Assembly: GCA_947650365.1 (NCBI GenBank)
Contig: OX393549.1
Span: 20,636,572 to 20,700,571 of the forward strand
DNA from: Chamaelirium japonicum
Lineage: Eukaryota; Streptophyta; Magnoliopsida; Liliales; Melanthiaceae
DNA: 64,000 nucleotides
Reading direction: 5' to 3'
Part shown: one piece after another, positions 60,804 to 64,000 of the stretch
Layout: each line of letters starts with the position of its first letter
How positions within the stretch are numbered: position 1 is the first letter of the stretch
The notes under the pieces: generated by a model
What the model was told of the DNA's origin: nothing
Seen by the model: the letters and a program-made list of their open reading frames with translations, nothing else
Database searches by the model: none
Made by a program: the position numbers and the translations under genes

Positions 60804-63663
60804 ATGACATCATCCGGCAGCTCGAAGAAGATGAATATTGTGCCTTCGAAGAGAAAGGGGAAGGAGAGGGCTAAGGTTTCGCCCGTTCAGAAAGGTAGGG
60901 GTAAGGGCAAAGCTGCCCTTGGAGTGTTGGGCAAGAGGCACCAATGAGTGGGGTTTGCCTCGGCACCGTCCAGACCGGAGCATATCCCGAAGGCCAGCTT
61001 CGTGCTGGGTCCTTTGATGTCTCTGACGGAGGAGCCTGCTTACGAATACAATACCAGCGGGAAGCTCACGGACATGAAGAGGGCGAAGTGGCAGAAGCTG
61101 TTGGCCTGCTTCTCGGAGGGGAAGACCCGACCGACGCTATCAGGATTCCAGTCTGCTTTTGGGATAGATAAGCGGACAATCTTCACATCGATCGCCAGCA
61201 AGGAGCAAGTGATGGGGATGATAGTCACCATCGGCCAGTTGAACTGCGGACTACGCCTCCCACTGCTGTCGTTCGCCTCGAGGTTGCTAAATACTTCTGG
61301 ACTTTGCCCCGGACAGATTTCCGGAAATGCATAGAGGATCATCTACGCCTTCTACCGCGTAGAATCTGACTTCCAGGAGAAGCTCAGGGCGTGCTACTCC
61401 AGCATCCCTAAGGGTGAAAAGGCCCGGATCGAGTTGGGCTATTTCTTCTACCACTACAAGTGGGTTTCGAGGAAGGATAGCCCATTCTTCAATCTGACCG
61501 GCATCTCCGCCCTTCGCCCGATCGTCGACACCGTTGGCTCTGACAAGCTCTACACCGACTGGTCGATCTTGGTCTCTGGGGCATGGACCCCTCTCTCTAT
61601 GCCTGAGACTCCCCGATCTCAGGTGCACAAAGAGGTGACCATGTACTGCACTGGAGGAGCCTTCTCTTGGACGTCGGAGTAGGTCGGGCCCCTGGACAAC
61701 CTCTTCCTGGAGCTGACGTGCGGCACCCGATCATGGAAGCAGTTTTTGAACTGCCCCGTTTGTCATGGCAACGCCAACCTCCTCCATCGACTGCAGGCCC
61801 GATATGAAGATAACAAGGTCTTGTACTCCTATTATAAGCAGGATCCTCAATCGGGCAAGATCGTCAGAAAAATCCGGGTCGAGAAGAAAGCGTATGGAGC
61901 AAGGCGCCGCCTGCCCACAGAGGAGAAGTTGGTGATAAACCGTAGGGGCCAGGTAAAGAAGAGGAGGGTCCTCGTGGAGGAGAAAAAAGAAGAAGAAGAA
62001 GAAGAGGGAGGAGAAGAAGAAGAAGAAGAGAAGGGAGAAGAAGACGAAGAAAAGGGAAAGGGGGGAGAAGAGGAAGATGAAGATGATGATGACGACGACG
62101 GTGATGATGATGATGACGACGATGAGGGAGGTGACAACGACGACGGAGGAGATGGAGATGGAGGTGATAGTGGTGGCGAAGTTCCGCCCACCCCCACTGG
62201 TGGTGGGGATGAACTTCCTCCCACTCCCACTGGTAGTGGTGAGGATGGGGGCGAAGAAGAGTCGCAACCCATTCCCATCGACGAGGCTAAGGTTCGTCGT
62301 ATGGAGAATGTGATGGACGCAGTAGGTGATGGCCAGAAGGTGCAGCCCACGTATCATTTTGAAGAGTTGAAGAAGCGCCCAACGCGCTTGAAGATCAAGT
62401 TCTCGGGGAGTGATGGGGTTGCAAGCAACCCCACGCCCCTCGATCAAATACTTCCGAGCATCCCCCATATCGAGGGTGCTTCGACGAGCGGGGGTTTGGA
62501 GGTTGAGCAACTTCCACCCTTGCTCCGTCCTTCAATGGCACAGGTAGCGGAGGAGGCAGCCACCCTGATGTCTAGACTCGAGCAGCCTGGCGAGCAGCAG
62601 GAAGAAGGGGAGATCACTCCTCCTCAAGGTGTCCCTTTCCCCGCACAAATGGAGGGAGGGAGTCGCGTGGAGGCTGTGGCTCCCCAACCTCAGCCAGAGG
62701 CATCCCCCGCTAAGGAGAGATCGACCCCCAGGGGTAAGAGCTCCGACCGGGGGAAGAGCAAGGTTGAGACGTCTTGAGCCGATGCCATAGGTATATCCTC
62801 GTTACCTTTCTATCTTGATCGGACTGCTTTTGATGTTTGAAATATTCTAACTCTTTAAACTTTTGTATTGATAGCAGATGCTCATGCGGGTACGGCTCAG
62901 TTTTTGAAAAACTTGGGTGAGGTTGACATCAACCACCCGACTCCAGTGATCCGGAAGCTCTGCAATCTTCCGGACGCCACGATTGAAGAAGCCTACGATA
63001 GGCTCGAAGTTGTGATAAGTACATCAGCTTGACTTCATCTGTGAATTGTATCTTTAGAAATATTTCTAATTCTTTTCTGTTGGTCGTTTGCAGAATTCAG
63101 CTGTCCTGAAGTTCGCTACGCGGCTCTTCAGAAGGGTCGGAGAACGGGGTGCTTCATCTGAGGTATCCCGTTTGACAGCCGAACTGGATGCTGCGAACGA
63201 GGAGAGGGACAAGCTGAAGGAACTTCTTTCTACCAGGAAGGAAGCTCTTGCTGCAAAGAAGGAGGCTCTCCGCAAGGAGAAGATCGAGAGCAAGAGCTGG
63301 CACGATAGCTATGTGGCTCAAGGCCATGAGCTTGAGCAGCTGAAGAATCGATTCTACAAGATCGAGACTTTGTCCATTGAGCGTGCGCTTGAGATAAAGG
63401 AGCTGAAAGCTCAAATTGACGCCAAGGATGCTGTGCTCGCTGCTAAAGAAGCCGCTCTTGCTGCCAAGGAGGAGGCCTTTAATAAGGAGCTGAAGCATAC
63501 ACGGGCTGAATGTGAAAGCTTCAGATCAACAGCTGAGAAAGCGGTAGAGGCCCTCAGGGTTCATGCTAGTGACGCCCAATCTTCGAAGGCGTCTGCAGCG
63601 AGCAAGGCTCGAGGTGGATCCGAAGGGGAGAGGTCGCGTGCCCCAAGTGTAGCCAAATCCTGA
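60804..63663 (+). pseudogene. Decayed accessory gene of a Tat-type retroelement (coiled-coil, acidic)
   Basis: Pieces in order: a Lys/Arg-rich start (60804-60947); LTDMKRAKWQKLLACFSEG (from about 61050); FYYHYKWVSRKDSPFF-like and LRPIVDT..SDKLYTDWSIL (61434-61682); CPVCHGNANLLHRL and VRKIRVEKK, then a Glu/Asp run (61746-62777); a short exon at about 62879-63012; and a coiled coil rich in Lys/Glu/Ala (63094-63663) with AELDAANEERDKLKELL. I recognise the pattern of the additional gene carried by some Tat-type elements (annotated elsewhere as a gypsy-type transposon domain). Two AT-rich gaps (about 62794-62878 and 63013-63093) end in CAG and look like introns. Frameshifts (after 60947 and around 61320) and stops (61680, 62775) show decay. 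Confidence 0.6.
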
Positions 63664-63749
63664 TGTACTTTATCTTTATCTTTTTGTTGTTGTATCTGTA
63701 AGCTCTTCATATGTAAAAGCTCACTCCTGTACTCAGAAATTTTTTGAGA

Positions 63750-63755
63750 AATAAA
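63750..63755 (+). terminator. Polyadenylation signal of the accessory gene
   Basis: AATAAA lies 87 bp after the last stop codon, followed by a T-rich stretch. Confidence 0.55.
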
Positions 63756-63779
63756 GATCTTTTTTGTGTTTGAAATTGC

Positions 63780-64000
63780 ATGTCTCTTGTATTGATCTTC
63801 TTGAATGTTTGTGTTCTGGATGGTCTTGGAATGTTTGAATATATTTAAACAATTGAATGTAAGTGGCCGAGTCGTAACTCGATCATCCAAACTTGTTAAG
63901 TAACTTGAAAATTGAAGGTTGTGTTGTAACACAACTTGAAACCGCTTAACATTTGCATGTGAGGGGTTGAGTCGCAACTCAAGTATCCAAACTTGTTAGA
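63780..64000. other. Sequence after the accessory gene
   Basis: AACTTG-rich, with CGAGTCGTAACTCGA and GTTGTGTTGTAACACAAC palindromes and CATCCAAACTTGTTA repeated at 63886 and 63982. The window ends inside this stretch. Confidence 0.4.

Noticed and set aside
61731..62510. Minus-strand 259-codon frame
   Set aside because: Complement of the Glu/Asp-rich run; low-complexity Ser/Phe/Ile translation without domains.

Overview
This window is nuclear DNA of a flowering plant. It has intron-containing genes with GC-rich first exons in AT-rich, repeat-choked surroundings, Ty3 and copia retrotransposons primed by initiator tRNA-Met, LINEs, tRNA-headed SINEs, TRIMs, many foldback MITEs, and long (TA)n and (GA)n microsatellites. 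The GC-rich first exons lean towards a monocot or another non-eudicot, but the sequence does not settle the lineage. Homopolymer and (TA)n lengths may not be exact.

Three host genes look intact. (1) On +, 10780-16510, a four-exon gene for a secreted, GPI-anchored LysM protein of the LYM1/LYM3 (rice LYP4/LYP6) type, a cell-surface sensor of microbial glycans, with a cluster of WRKY W-boxes at its 5' end. (2) On +, 43224-49786, a four-exon strictosidine synthase-like/APMAP-type membrane-anchored beta-propeller protein. (3) On -, 54558-55262, a two-exon gene for a small basic protein I cannot name. In both large genes intron 1 exceeds 4 kb and is filled with mobile DNA.

Layout: 2.1-4.7 kb is a chain of foldback elements joined by (TA)n tracts. 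5.4-9.0 kb is a decayed LINE on the - strand, broken by a second LINE and by two MITEs with 8-bp target duplications. 9.1-9.25 kb is a TRIM LTR. 10.5-17.2 kb is the LysM gene followed by a TRIM array. 17.7-22.2 kb holds a Tourist-like MITE, GGGTC-rich repeats, SINE fragments and foldback elements. 22.24-34.34 kb is a complete, very young 12.1-kb Ty3 chromovirus-like retrotransposon (Tekay/Del type) on the - strand, with 3.63-kb LTRs and a perfect 5-bp target duplication. 34.3-38.5 kb is old LTR-type DNA with a 48-bp minisatellite, interrupted by a copia-type solo LTR. 39.3-42.3 kb holds a full-length SINE, a SINE pair and a GGGTC element split by a hAT-like element. 43.2-49.8 kb is the SSL gene, whose intron 1 carries a second chain of (TA)n-anchored foldback elements. 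50.3-52.9 kb looks like a decayed LTR pair. 54.5-55.4 kb is the small gene. 56-64 kb is Tat-type retroelement debris: promoter-like regions in opposite orientations, a gag remnant, 43-bp and GATCGGTC minisatellites, and a decayed, spliced accessory gene with its own promoter motifs.

The most notable observation is a 130-nt, 35% GC, GT...AG interval between gag and pol of the young retrotransposon. It contains the gag stop codon, and its removal would bring gag into frame with pol at the start of the protease region. This suggests that splicing sets the Gag to Gag-Pol ratio. The second is the repeated use of (TA)n tracts as landing or linking sites for several unrelated foldback families, in two clusters 40 kb apart.
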